Below are positions 34,957-43,562 of a stretch of DNA of 64,000 bases, piece by piece. Position 1 is the stretch's first letter. Each line of letters starts with the position of its first letter. The notes beneath the pieces were generated by a model. The model worked only from the letters and a program-made list of their open reading frames with translations, was not told where the DNA came from and searched no databases. This DNA is from an uncultured Afifella sp. (GTDB lineage: Bacteria > Pseudomonadota > Alphaproteobacteria > Rhizobiales > Afifellaceae). The stretch spans positions 62,001 through 126,000 of the forward strand of contig CAMYKZ010000001.1 of NCBI GenBank assembly GCA_947259045.1, given 5' to 3'. The position numbers and the translations under genes were made by a program.

Positions 34957-36144
34957 ATGTCGCCATCCAAATTCCGCTCCATTTCCGCCCTTGTCGTCGC
35001 AGAAATCGCTGCGATGAGTCTTTGGTTCGTATCGGCGGCGATTCTGCCGGACATGCTTGCGGAAGCGCCGATAACGCCAATGCGCCAGGCGTTCCTGTCC
35101 AGTGCCGTGCAGGCGGGGTTCGTTGCCGGAGCGTTGATATTCGCGGTATTCGGCCTGGCCGATCGCTACGATCCACGGCGGGTCCTTGCACTCAGCGCTG
35201 CCCTGGCAGCAACGGTGAACGCCGGCCTTCTGTTTGCCGCAATCGGCGGCAATCTGGCGATACTCCTGCGTTTCATGACCGGCGCGCTGCTGGCCGGAGT
35301 CTACCCTGTCGGCATGAAAATTGCTGTCGGCTGGGGTACCCGTGACCGGGGTTTCCTTGTCGGCCTGCTGGTTGGCGCACTGACGCTGGGCTCCGCCTCA
35401 CCGCATCTGGTGACCATGCTCGGCGGCGCCGACTGGCGGGTTGCGGTCATTGCGACATCGATTGCTGCCGCGGCCGGCGGCCTGCTGGTTCTTGCAGCCG
35501 CGCTTGGACCCCATCACGCCCGCGCACCGGCGTTTGATCCGCGCGCCATTCTGATTGCCTGGACCGACCGTCGCATCCGCCTCGCTTATGCCGGTTATCT
35601 CGGCCACATGTGGGAACTCTATGCCATGTGGGCATGGATTGGCGTCGCAGCCTCCGTTTCCTATTCCGCGACCCTGCCGGCCGCCGGCGCGGCACAGATG
35701 GCCAAACTGACTGCGTTCCTGGCCATCGGGCTGGGCGGGTTGACTTCAATTGCCGCCGGCCTGATGGCCGACAGGATCGGCAAGGCCGAAATCACCATTA
35801 TCGCCATGGCATTGAGCGGAGCGGCGGCGCTGGCAACGGCAATGACCTTCGGCGGACCGGTCTGGCTGACATTCGGCCTGATCATGATCTGGGGCGCGAC
35901 GATCGTTCCCGATTCTGCGCAGTTTTCCGCGCTTGTCGCCGATGCTGCGCCGGCTGAACAGGCCGGCAGTCTCATGGCCCTGCAGACAGCGCTCGGCTTT
36001 ACGCTGACCGTCGTTACGGTGCAGGTCACCCCGGTTCTGGCAGCAGCCTTCGGCTGGCCGTTGATCCTGGCGGCATTGGCAATCGGGCCGGCCTACGGGA
36101 TCGTCGCCATGATGCGGCTGCGGCGGATGCAGCGCGGCGTTTAA
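34957..36144 (+). CDS. Major facilitator superfamily transporter
   Basis: 395-residue transporter with about twelve hydrophobic helices. The loop 2-3 motif is recognisable as FGLADRYDPRRVL (GxLaDRxGrR variant), and helix 4 has LRFMTGALLAGVYPVGMKIA. The mid-protein break between helices 6 and 7 falls around residue 190. This resembles the CynX/NimT-like or nitrate/cyanate-type MFS group, but substrate is unknown. It is convergent with a membrane-protein gene. Confidence 0.88.
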   Translation: MSPSKFRSISALVVAEIAAMSLWFVSAAILPDMLAEAPITPMRQAFLSSAVQAGFVAGALIFAVFGLADRYDPRRVLALSAALAATVNAGLLFAAIGGNLAILLRFMTGALLAGVYPVGMKIAVGWGTRDRGFLVGLLVGALTLGSASPHLVTMLGGADWRVAVIATSIAAAAGGLLVLAAALGPHHARAPAFDPRAILIAWTDRRIRLAYAGYLGHMWELYAMWAWIGVAASVSYSATLPAAGAAQMAKLTAFLAIGLGGLTSIAAGLMADRIGKAEITIIAMALSGAAALATAMTFGGPVWLTFGLIMIWGATIVPDSAQFSALVADAAPAEQAGSLMALQTALGFTLTVVTVQVTPVLAAAFGWPLILAALAIGPAYGIVAMMRLRRMQRGV

Positions 36145-36168
36145 CGCCCATCGGCGATCGGCAGACAA

Positions 36169-36846
36169 TCAATATTGCGCAAAATAGATGATCAGCGGCA
36201 CAGGCGCCACAGCGATCGCAATCGTCAAAAGAAAGGCCGGCAAGGAAAACAGCCGGGTCATGCCGGCAACCATCGCGATCCCGCCGCCGCCGCCGATCAG
36301 CATGTTGCCCGGCAGGTTGATCAATATGGCCAGCGCCAGATACCGGTGGCGGAGCATGATCGGCGCCAGACCCTCCGGCGCACTCTGCATCAGGACGGCA
36401 ACCCGTTCGCGCACCGGCTTGCCGGCCACCTGGATGAGCAGTTCCTGAGCCCGGGCCAGGCCGAAAAACCCGAACGCGCGGGCGCTGATGCGGGCGGGAA
36501 TGAACCGGCCGGTGAGGAACGACAATGTCAGCGCGGTAATCGTGCCGAGATAGACCAGGAGGGCGATCTTTGACCCCATCAGCATCAACATGCTGATGCC
36601 GACCTCGACACCGGGCATGAAGGGAATGGCGGTCAGAATGACATAAAGCCCAAGCCCGGTCAGCATGACCCGGCGCATCATTGTCTGCGCAGCAATCTGC
36701 TGGTCGATGTCGGCGGATGCGATAATCCACTTGCCGGTGAAATTGCCGACCAGATACAGGCCGATGAGCCCCACTACGATGAGTGTAGCACGGCCCCAGC
36801 GGATGCCGGATGCCAACTTCAGAAGCCCCTCAACAGCACGGTCCAT
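36169..36846 (-). CDS. Multi-spanning membrane protein, possibly VTT/DedA-like
   Basis: About 225 residues with five or six hydrophobic helices. The segment IPFMPGVEVGISMLMLMG and the Gly-rich INLPGNMLIGGGGGIAMVAG recall the re-entrant loops of VTT/DedA (SNARE-associated) proteins, which act in lipid or small-molecule movement, but the match is by eye and weak. The start MDRAVEGLLKL is chosen because upstream residues to the ATG at 36930 look non-coding. Confidence 0.7.
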   Translation of the reverse strand: MDRAVEGLLKLASGIRWGRATLIVVGLIGLYLVGNFTGKWIIASADIDQQIAAQTMMRRVMLTGLGLYVILTAIPFMPGVEVGISMLMLMGSKIALLVYLGTITALTLSFLTGRFIPARISARAFGFFGLARAQELLIQVAGKPVRERVAVLMQSAPEGLAPIMLRHRYLALAILINLPGNMLIGGGGGIAMVAGMTRLFSLPAFLLTIAIAVAPVPLIIYFAQY

Positions 36847-37116
36847 CGACGACGTTTCGCTCGCACTTCCACGATTCGGAAACCGGCCGCTGAATGAAAG
36901 CAACCCGCGCAACGGTTTTCGAACCAACACACCCCATGATGATTATACCACGGGCCTCGGCCCGCAGCCAGATCATTGAAAACAGGGCCTGATATGCCGG
37001 ATCTTGTCCGATTTTCAGGGATGACGATCCCACCCGAACTTGCCAGTATGCGGCAAAGGATAATCCAGTCGATAAAAGCGGCCAGCCAAATGGTCGTTTC
37101 AGCAGGAGGATGAACG

Positions 37117-37923
37117 ATGACCGATATGAGCGGAAAAATCGCCCTTGTGACAGGCGGCACCCAGGGGCTTGGCCAGGCTGTTGCCGAACATTTCGCCGCC
37201 GGCGGTGCGCAAGGCATCGCCATTGTCGGCCGCAACCGCGACCGTGGCGAGGCGGTCGCCGGCACACTGACGCAACAGGGCTGCCCGACCCATTTCATCG
37301 CCTGCGACGTGTCCGACATCACCGCGCTCAAACAGGTGGTGCCTCAGACGGTTGCAAAATTCGGCCGCGTCGATGCACTGGTCAACGTTGCGGCGATCAC
37401 CGACCGCGGCACCATTTTCGATACCAGCCCGGACCTGTTCGACACCATGTTCAACGTCAACACCCGGGCGCCGTTCTTTCTGATGCAGGACGCACTGACG
37501 GTGATGCGCGACCGACAGATCGAAGGCACGGTGGTCAACATCCAGTCGATGGCGGCGCATGGCGGCCAGCCATTCATCACCGCCTATTGCGCTTCCAAGG
37601 GCGCTTTGTCGACCTTGACGAAAAACGTCGCCTATTCCGTGCTGCGCCACAGGATCCGCGTCAACGGTCTGAATATCGGCTGGATGAATACGCCCGGCGA
37701 GGACCGGATCCAGAAAGACTATCACGCAGCCGATGAAGGCTGGCTTGACGAGGCGGTCAGGGCGCAGCCGTTCGGCCGACTGCTGGAACCCTCGGAAGTG
37801 GCGCGCAGCGTCGGCTTTCTGTCGTCGGCGGAAAGCGGCATGATGACCGGCGCGATTATCGACATGGACCAGTCGGTGATCGGCTGCTTCAACGAAGCGC
37901 CGCATCCGCCGATGCCGGACTAA
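37117..37923 (+). CDS. Short-chain dehydrogenase/reductase
   Basis: 268-residue classical SDR with TGGTQGLGQ, NVAAI in place of NNAG, catalytic Ser in NIQSMAAHGG and the pair in YCASKGAL. The C-terminal segment contains GWMNTPGEDRIQKDYH, seen in sugar- and polyol-type SDRs of Rhizobiales, so a carbohydrate substrate is likely but unproved. AGGAGG precedes the ATG by nine bases. No enzyme partner is adjacent. Confidence 0.88.
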   Translation: MTDMSGKIALVTGGTQGLGQAVAEHFAAGGAQGIAIVGRNRDRGEAVAGTLTQQGCPTHFIACDVSDITALKQVVPQTVAKFGRVDALVNVAAITDRGTIFDTSPDLFDTMFNVNTRAPFFLMQDALTVMRDRQIEGTVVNIQSMAAHGGQPFITAYCASKGALSTLTKNVAYSVLRHRIRVNGLNIGWMNTPGEDRIQKDYHAADEGWLDEAVRAQPFGRLLEPSEVARSVGFLSSAESGMMTGAIIDMDQSVIGCFNEAPHPPMPD

Positions 37924-37956
37924 CAGCAGGCCGGGTCATTGTTACCGGTCTGCGGG

Positions 37957-38334
37957 CTAAACTTTTTTGGCCTTTTTGGACTTCCCGGCGGTTTTGCCGC
38001 TGGTTTTGTCCCCGTCTTCGGCATCGCGTTCGACTTCGATGCGGACCTTGGTGACCAGAGCGGCGATCGCGCCGAGAATTGCCAGCCACGGTGCAGCCAG
38101 CACGACCACGCCGCCGACAACCAGACCGATATTCAACGGCGTTTCAAGAAACACATCGCCATCGTCGGCAACAATTCTCAACTGCCGGACATTTCCCTCT
38201 TTCGCCAGGTCCTTGACCCGGTCGACAAGCTGGCTGCCGGCGACCTCGATTTCCTCGACAATCGTCCGCCTTGGTTTTTCTCTGGGTTTTTCTCTGGGCT
38301 TTTCCCCGGCCTTTTCCCTGGTCTTTCCCATCAT
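37957..38334 (-). CDS. DUF4342-domain membrane protein with charged N-terminal repeats
   Basis: 125 residues: an N-terminal tandem repeat of Lys-Pro-Arg-Glu units (codons at 38274-38330), then a DUF4342 domain (VEEIEVAGSQLVDRVKDLAKEG, RQLRIVADDGDVFLE) with one hydrophobic helix (IGLVVGGVVVLAAPWLAIL), and a Lys-rich tail. DUF4342 proteins have no established function. The charged repeats at both ends suggest binding to nucleic acid or acidic membrane lipids, which is inference. It is convergent with the SDR gene. Confidence 0.87.
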   Translation of the reverse strand: MMGKTREKAGEKPREKPREKPRRTIVEEIEVAGSQLVDRVKDLAKEGNVRQLRIVADDGDVFLETPLNIGLVVGGVVVLAAPWLAILGAIAALVTKVRIEVERDAEDGDKTSGKTAGKSKKAKKV

Positions 38335-38477
38335 CGCACTCCAACCTGTTTCAGTGACAATCCGGATAGACTTGCCGCAATTCCGTTGCCGCGTATTTGA
38401 CCGATATCAACGAAGCCGCATCCGCAGGCTTCAAACTGCAAAAATGACGGCGTATCCGGCGAAGCGCCACAGCCGGG

Positions 38478-38906
38478 TTATTTGCCGATCATTTTCGCCT
38501 CTGAGGAACAGGTTTTGCTCAGGCGGTTCGACCGGGAATAAAGGCACGCCAGAATCCGGCCGTTGCCGGTCTTTACGCCGGAGCATAATTTGTCGGTATC
38601 GGACGCACAGGCATTGCGCAGGCCCGCTTCGAATTCCAGGCGTTGCACGGACAGAACGCCGGTGGGAATGTTTCGCCGGAACAGCCGGCTTTCGCTGACC
38701 TTGGTCACCTCGGTTTTGCAGGCGCCGGACAGCCGGTCGCCATGGGCGTAGAGGCACGCGGAGATCCGGCCGCGCCCCTTGGAGACACCGGAGCAATTGG
38801 CCGCTATTTCGGCCGCGCAGGCGGCCATCAGGTTTTTGGCCTGGGCCGTGCCCGGCAGGCCGATGAATGTTGCAGCCAGAAAGCCGGCAGCGAACACATG
38901 CCTCAT
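38478..38906 (-). CDS. Exported Cys-rich (GLG1-type) repeat protein
   Basis: 142 residues with a signal peptide (HVFAAGFLAATFIGLPGTAQA) and two Cys-rich repeats of the GLG1/FGFR-binding type: one from CAAEIAANCSGV to CKTEV, one from CASDTDKLCSGV to CSSEA, each with four Cys. The repeat pair shows clear internal similarity (ISACLYAHGDRLSGAC with ILACLYSRSNRLSKTC). Such periplasmic proteins are widespread in Alphaproteobacteria with unknown role. Start MRHVFAAG gives a proper signal peptide; the open frame runs back to 39056 as non-coding sequence. Confidence 0.85.
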   Translation of the reverse strand: MRHVFAAGFLAATFIGLPGTAQAKNLMAACAAEIAANCSGVSKGRGRISACLYAHGDRLSGACKTEVTKVSESRLFRRNIPTGVLSVQRLEFEAGLRNACASDTDKLCSGVKTGNGRILACLYSRSNRLSKTCSSEAKMIGK

Positions 38907-39251
38907 GTCAGAACTGCGCACAATCTCTTCCTCCCAATCGGTATTCTTAAGTTCGCCATAATGATGCCGGTGTCCCGGTGGCTTTCGGCAAGACCGGCTT
39001 TTTTGCTCCGTCACGGCGAACAGTGCGGATCGTCGCATAACAACCGGATGCGCCAAAGCAGCGGAGAAAAGCCGTTCAAAAAGGTCCAGTCAGCCGGCGC
39101 CGGGTCCTTGAAATGGCAGGTTTTCGAGGGTGCTTAAAAAATCGATTGAGCACACGCTTTGCCGCAAATCCGTTTTGCAGCACTGCACTTTCAGGCCAAC
39201 GGTCCGAACTGGGTATGTGGGGCCAACAACGGTCCGGCGCAAGGTCATGCC
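38907..39251. other. Intergenic region, about 345 bases
   Basis: Between the Cys-rich repeat protein and the end of the DUF4375 gene. No gene with normal codon pattern is visible on either strand; the open frames here are Arg/Ser-rich shadows. The true end of the DUF4375 gene is probably at 39310, which would extend this region. Confidence 0.5.
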
Positions 39252-40637
39252 TCATTGCCTTGTCGCCATCAGGACCTGGGTGGCAACAATCCGGCAGATG
39301 CGGCCAGCGCTACCAACCCTCGTCGGCATATTGTTCGGCGTGGCCGGCGATCTCCTCAGCGCCGACCGTGACCAGCGGTTCGCGATCGTCGGGCGGAACA
39401 GCGAGGCGCTATCCGCCCGCGTCAATGCCAGCAGCACATTGTTGTCCACGGCGACTGCCCATCTGACCTGAGGCGGCCCGGCTTCGGTTCCTGATGCCTG
39501 ATTGGCTGGATCACCGTCGGTGCCTTCAACCGCGGAAAGAACGACATCGTCGCTGAGCTTGCCGGTCTTGCGCAACACAAGATCGATCGCCGCCGCCGAT
39601 CGGCAGCGGTTGGCCAGCCCGACAACTTCACGGATCCGTTCACAATCGACATGGGCGAGACGCCGGCCACAGGTCGGGCGTGCAGCGTTCCGGCCGAGCC
39701 CGGGCGACGCTGCCAAAGCGTCAGCATCCCAGACATCCGGTGCCGGCCGGATCGGCGGCCCAACTCGTTCGTAAAGCCGAACATGTTCATCGGTGAGCAC
39801 ACCAAATCGATGGCCGGCATTGGTGTGAACGAGCCACGCAAGCCGCCTTTCCCCTTCGACGACGTCAATCGAGCCGCCGCCGATCCCCAGGCAGATTTCG
39901 TTTTCAGAGCTGGCCGCCGCCGCCATGCCGAGCGCGACGTGCAGCCAGTCATTGATCTGATGATCGAGCATGCCTATCCGGCGGGCCACTTGCCGTGCCC
40001 CGCGCTGCGGGTTGGCCATCGCGACACGGTCGATCGTGGCGGGATAACCAGGATCGTCAACGACATAAAGGTCGGGCCAGGTTAGGATCCACCGGGCCAT
40101 GCTTTCCAATATCGGCGATTTCTTCTCAGCGGCAAAAAAACCGTAATCCAACCGGTCCAGCGTATCATCGCGGCCGCCGTTGAACCCGGTCTGCTCGTCC
40201 GCGTCGTCCGGATTTGCCTCAGCCCAGGCGATCATCTTCTGCAACAGGCGCGCCTGACGGCGTGCGCCGGAAGCACGCAGCCCGGCCAGCGCACCCGGCC
40301 AGGTGGTGGATGCGTTGGCCCGGCTGTTGTGGATGAACTGGCTGTGCCCGCCATTTTCAACCTGGGCGAGATAATAGTCGGCATTATAGGCCTGCACCGC
40401 GTTGCCGGCGATTTCGGAATTGGCATAAAGACCCTGGTGCGACATGGCGTTGACAAAATCGACGATGGCCTGAACCAATGCGTAATGGTCGCCGCCCGAC
40501 TGAGCGGCCTCGACCGCCGACCAGGATACTATCGGCTGCCCCGGGTGATCGGGCGGTGGCCCGCTGCTTGGCGCCTCGATCCTGGGGAAGAGCTTTTTTC
40601 CGCCGAACAGGGCCAGAACCCGTGTTAGCCAACCCAT
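39252..40637 (-). CDS. DUF4375 (DMP19-like) protein, frameshifted near its 3' end
   Basis: As read, 461 residues. The N-terminal third holds a DUF4375/DMP19-type domain (FVNAMSHQGLYANSEI, NGGHSQFIHNS). DMP19 proteins are DNA-mimic or protein-binding modules; the rest is unrecognised. The last 58 residues change to Arg/Ser-rich sequence. In another frame the same DNA reads RLAVPPDDREPLVTVGAEEI and on to a Trp and stop at 39310-39312, with the normal GC-rich third positions. Adding one base around 39408-39414 would join the frames, so the true end is probably 39310. This is either a real frameshift or a sequence error. Confidence 0.75.
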   Translation of the reverse strand: MGWLTRVLALFGGKKLFPRIEAPSSGPPPDHPGQPIVSWSAVEAAQSGGDHYALVQAIVDFVNAMSHQGLYANSEIAGNAVQAYNADYYLAQVENGGHSQFIHNSRANASTTWPGALAGLRASGARRQARLLQKMIAWAEANPDDADEQTGFNGGRDDTLDRLDYGFFAAEKKSPILESMARWILTWPDLYVVDDPGYPATIDRVAMANPQRGARQVARRIGMLDHQINDWLHVALGMAAAASSENEICLGIGGGSIDVVEGERRLAWLVHTNAGHRFGVLTDEHVRLYERVGPPIRPAPDVWDADALAASPGLGRNAARPTCGRRLAHVDCERIREVVGLANRCRSAAAIDLVLRKTGKLSDDVVLSAVEGTDGDPANQASGTEAGPPQVRWAVAVDNNVLLALTRADSASLFRPTIANRWSRSALRRSPATPNNMPTRVGSAGRICRIVATQVLMATRQ

Positions 40638-40922
40638 TGGACAGTCCTTCCTGCATACCTGTGCGCGGGCGGAAAGCGACCGCCATCATAAGGAAGCGGT
40701 GCCGGGTGACGGCGCCAGAGCGCTGACCTGTTACCGGCGCCGGCACCGGCCCACGTCAGCGTTGCGCCAACAACGTTATTATGGGGTAAAACATGAACAT
40801 AACAAGCAGATTTCGCTGGAGATCACTGATTTTCATGCGCGGGTTCGCGTTTCTCGCGGACCCTGCTGCTCGATACCAGGTCTTCGACTTCGATTCACAG
40901 GGCAGCGGATTTTTGAATTGCC

Positions 40923-41135
40923 TCAGCCCTGCTCGTTGCGGAGTACGCCGAACTCACTCGATTTTGAATCGTCATTGGCAATATCGAAGCCTTCCGCAAT
41001 CAGACCCCGCCTGAGCAGTTCCCGTACAGCCGATGCCCGGCTCGGCATGCGAGCCTGGAACCGCCAATCGTCAATGGCTTTCCGCTCGGTTGGACTAAGC
41101 ATGATTTGCAGCCGCTCATCGCGCGCTCGGTTCAT
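40923..41135 (-). CDS. Ribbon-helix-helix-type small regulator
   Basis: 70-residue protein with the pattern RLQIMLSPTERKAIDDWRFQARMPSRASAVRELLRRGL, a short strand followed by two helices as in ribbon-helix-helix DNA-binding proteins. GGGAGGTGAC precedes the MNRARDERL start; the frame reaches to 41159. It has no toxin partner beside it and is divergent from the HWE kinase gene. Two 11-bp direct repeats in the shared intergenic region are candidate operators. Confidence 0.78.
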   Translation of the reverse strand: MNRARDERLQIMLSPTERKAIDDWRFQARMPSRASAVRELLRRGLIAEGFDIANDDSKSSEFGVLRNEQG

Positions 41136-41165
41136 TGTCACCTCCCACACAAATTCCAATGCAAA

Positions 41166-41203
41166 AAAGTTAGTAAATCCATTGAAGTGTGTAAAGTTAG
41201 TAA
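41166..41203. promoter_or_regulatory. Direct repeats AAAGTTAGTAA upstream of the RHH gene
   Basis: AAAGTTAGTAA occurs twice, at 41166-41176 and 41193-41203, 27 bases apart, in the AT-rich stretch between the divergent RHH regulator and HWE kinase genes. RHH proteins often bind tandem short sites and repress their own promoter. Binding and the regulated gene are inference. Confidence 0.45.
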
Positions 41204-41416
41204 GTTACAGTTTTTAAGCAAATTGCTCAAAGTGTGATCATGGGTGGATTGGCTGACAAAGCATGGTGTCAGTCATCGGCGACTCTACGGCTGTTCATTA
41301 TTACGGTAAGTTGCAACTTCGCTGTGTGCGACGGGGCTCCGGACGCAGCAGGGAAAACGCAACCCGATTGGCCGACCGACGAAGCGACCAGCGATTTGAC
41401 AAGGGACACAAGCTTG

Positions 41417-42952
41417 ATGATGCTGCAGATGGAACCCGAAAATGCCGTTGAGACTCTGCTTGGCCTGGTGGACGGGGATATCGATCTGGCGACGCTGATA
41501 GATGCGATTCCGGCAGCGATCTACACAACGGACGCCAGCGGACGGATCAACCTGTACAACAAGGCGGCCGTCGAATTGTGGGGCCGGACACCGGATTGCG
41601 GCGACGAGCGATGGTGCGGCTCGTGGCGCCTGTTCGAGATCGACGGCAGGCGGATGCGGCACGACCGGTGCCCGATGGCGCGGGCGCTGAAATCCGGCAA
41701 GCCAAGCCGTGGCGAAAAGGCTGTCGCCGAACGGCCGGACGGAAGCCGGGTCACGTTTCTGGCTCATCCGACGCCGATCCGCAACGCCAAGGGCGCGATC
41801 ATCGGCGCAGTGAACATGCTGCTCGACATCACGGCGCAGGAAGCTGTCGAGAGCGAGCTGAAGTCGCGCATCGAACAGGTCAAGACGGTTTCTGAGCTTG
41901 GCATGCTGGCGCTTGCAAGCGACCGCCATGAGACTTTGTTCGAACAGGCCGTCGAGCGGCTGGCCACGGCGCTGAATGTCGAATTCACCAAGATCCTGGA
42001 ATATCGCCCGGCCAGCAACGATCTGATCATGCGGGCCGGCGTCGGCTGGCCGGCCGGATCGGTCGGCGAGGTGACAGTCGATGCCGGGTCGGATTCACAG
42101 GCAGGCTATACGCTTAGCGTCAACGAGCCCGTCATCGTTGATGATCTGGAAATCGAAACCCGGTTTCACGGTCCGAACCTTCTGCTCGACAATCATGTTG
42201 TCAGCGGCATCAGCACCGTTATCGGCGGCAGGGGCAAGGAACCCTTCGGCGTCCTGGGCGTCCACACGACTGCCCGGCGGAGTTTCACCGCAGACGATAT
42301 TCACCTGCTTCAATCGGTTGCCAATATTCTGACGACGGCCATCGAACGGCGAACCTTCGAAAGCCGGCAGGCCGTGCTGCAACGGGAACTGTCCCACCGG
42401 GTCAAGAACATCCTGTCCGTCATCCAGGCGATCGCCCGGCAGACCGGCCAGAATGCCGGCGACCTTGACGCCTTCCGGTGCGGATTCGAAAAACGCCTGA
42501 TGTCGCTGTCGCGAACCCATGACCTGCTGATTGAAGGCGGCTGGTCCGGCGCCAGCCTCGGCGCAGTCGCCGACACGATTCTAGCCAACCAGATCGGGGC
42601 CGAGCAGATCGAACTCGATATTGAGGATATTCGGATCAGCCCCGCCGGAACCCAGGCCGTCAGCATGGTCTTCCACGAGTTGATGACGAATGCCGCGAAA
42701 TATGGTTCGTTGAGTACAACTGGCGGCGTGCAATGCGTCGGCCGTCACGAAGGCGGAAAAGACGGCATCTATGCCCTGATCTGGCGCGAAACCGGCGGAC
42801 CGCCAGTGGTCCCGCCGACACGCCTGGGATATGGCAGCAAACTCGTCGAAACCATAATCCAGATCCAGTTCAACGGCCACTTGACTGTCGACTGGCGTCC
42901 CGACGGCCTCATCGTCACCTGCCGGTTGCCGCTGTCGTCCATAGTCGAGTAG
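41417..42952 (+). CDS. PAS-GAF HWE-family sensor histidine kinase
   Basis: Soluble kinase of about 511 residues. A PAS domain comes first (LIDAIPAAIYTTDASGRINLYNKAAVELWG), then a GAF domain (ETLFEQAVERLATAL to AIERRTFE), then an HWE catalytic region with phospho-His in ELSHRVKNILSVIQAIARQT, the N box FHELMTNAAKYG and the WRE signature in LIWRETGGP. HWE kinases typically act with the PhyR/general stress pathway or free receivers. PAS/GAF composition allows light or small-molecule sensing, but no chromophore Cys is certain. The start MMLQMEPEN is best; the frame upstream to 41234 looks non-coding. Confidence 0.88.
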   Translation: MMLQMEPENAVETLLGLVDGDIDLATLIDAIPAAIYTTDASGRINLYNKAAVELWGRTPDCGDERWCGSWRLFEIDGRRMRHDRCPMARALKSGKPSRGEKAVAERPDGSRVTFLAHPTPIRNAKGAIIGAVNMLLDITAQEAVESELKSRIEQVKTVSELGMLALASDRHETLFEQAVERLATALNVEFTKILEYRPASNDLIMRAGVGWPAGSVGEVTVDAGSDSQAGYTLSVNEPVIVDDLEIETRFHGPNLLLDNHVVSGISTVIGGRGKEPFGVLGVHTTARRSFTADDIHLLQSVANILTTAIERRTFESRQAVLQRELSHRVKNILSVIQAIARQTGQNAGDLDAFRCGFEKRLMSLSRTHDLLIEGGWSGASLGAVADTILANQIGAEQIELDIEDIRISPAGTQAVSMVFHELMTNAAKYGSLSTTGGVQCVGRHEGGKDGIYALIWRETGGPPVVPPTRLGYGSKLVETIIQIQFNGHLTVDWRPDGLIVTCRLPLSSIVE

Positions 42953-42986
42953 TTACGCCGGCGCAGCGGCGGCAAATGGCAAAACG

Positions 42987-43484
42987 TCACCTTGTTTGCG
43001 CGGGCGAACCGGCGCTCCGTTTGGTTCGACTGATTTCCACTGCAGCGGATTCATTGGGAATCTGCGAGAACCTTTCCGTATAGATCGAAACCGTACCCGC
43101 CATCCCCTGATAGACAACCTCGATGCGCAGATAGACGCTGCCGCCGGCGGGAACATCGACCACAGCGTTCCTGCCGGCATCGTACAGGGCACACAGCGGT
43201 ATACAGCCCTTGCGCGCCCGGACGGTGTGTCTTCCCGCCGATACCGGGATTGCGACAAAGCCCCTGTGCTCCATCGTTGCGACTTCGTTTCCATCCACCG
43301 CTATCTTTGCCAGTCCGTAGGGATAATCCAGGGAATAGACATAGATGATGCCCTTGCCCGGAGCGGCGGCAACCGGCTCGTAACCCGGCCCGCTGGCCGG
43401 CGTGGCGCACGATGCCAGTATCAGGGCCAGTATCAGGCAGAGCGCGGTCAACCCGAAAAGCCGCAACGTCAGGATTTGCTTCAT
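42987..43484 (-). CDS. Lipoprotein with DUF2846-like domain
   Basis: 165 residues with a type II signal peptide whose lipobox is LASC (LILALILASCATP). The mature part starts after Cys24-25 and shows the DUF2846-type pattern: GIIYVYSLDYPYGLAKIAVDG, then GRHTVRARK and a strand-rich C-terminal half. Function of these lipoproteins is unknown. It is convergent with the HWE kinase gene. Confidence 0.83.
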   Translation of the reverse strand: MKQILTLRLFGLTALCLILALILASCATPASGPGYEPVAAAPGKGIIYVYSLDYPYGLAKIAVDGNEVATMEHRGFVAIPVSAGRHTVRARKGCIPLCALYDAGRNAVVDVPAGGSVYLRIEVVYQGMAGTVSIYTERFSQIPNESAAVEISRTKRSAGSPAQTR

Positions 43485-43562
43485 GTCCGGCTCCCCGCAA
43501 AGGCCGGGGGCGCTTCACGCCTGCCCGGCCCTGCATCATTCATGCCTCAGCGGCTCGCCGCG

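Noticed and set aside
40923-41135. Toxin-antitoxin module at the RHH gene
   Set aside because: No small toxin-like gene adjoins it; the divergent neighbour is a sensor kinase.
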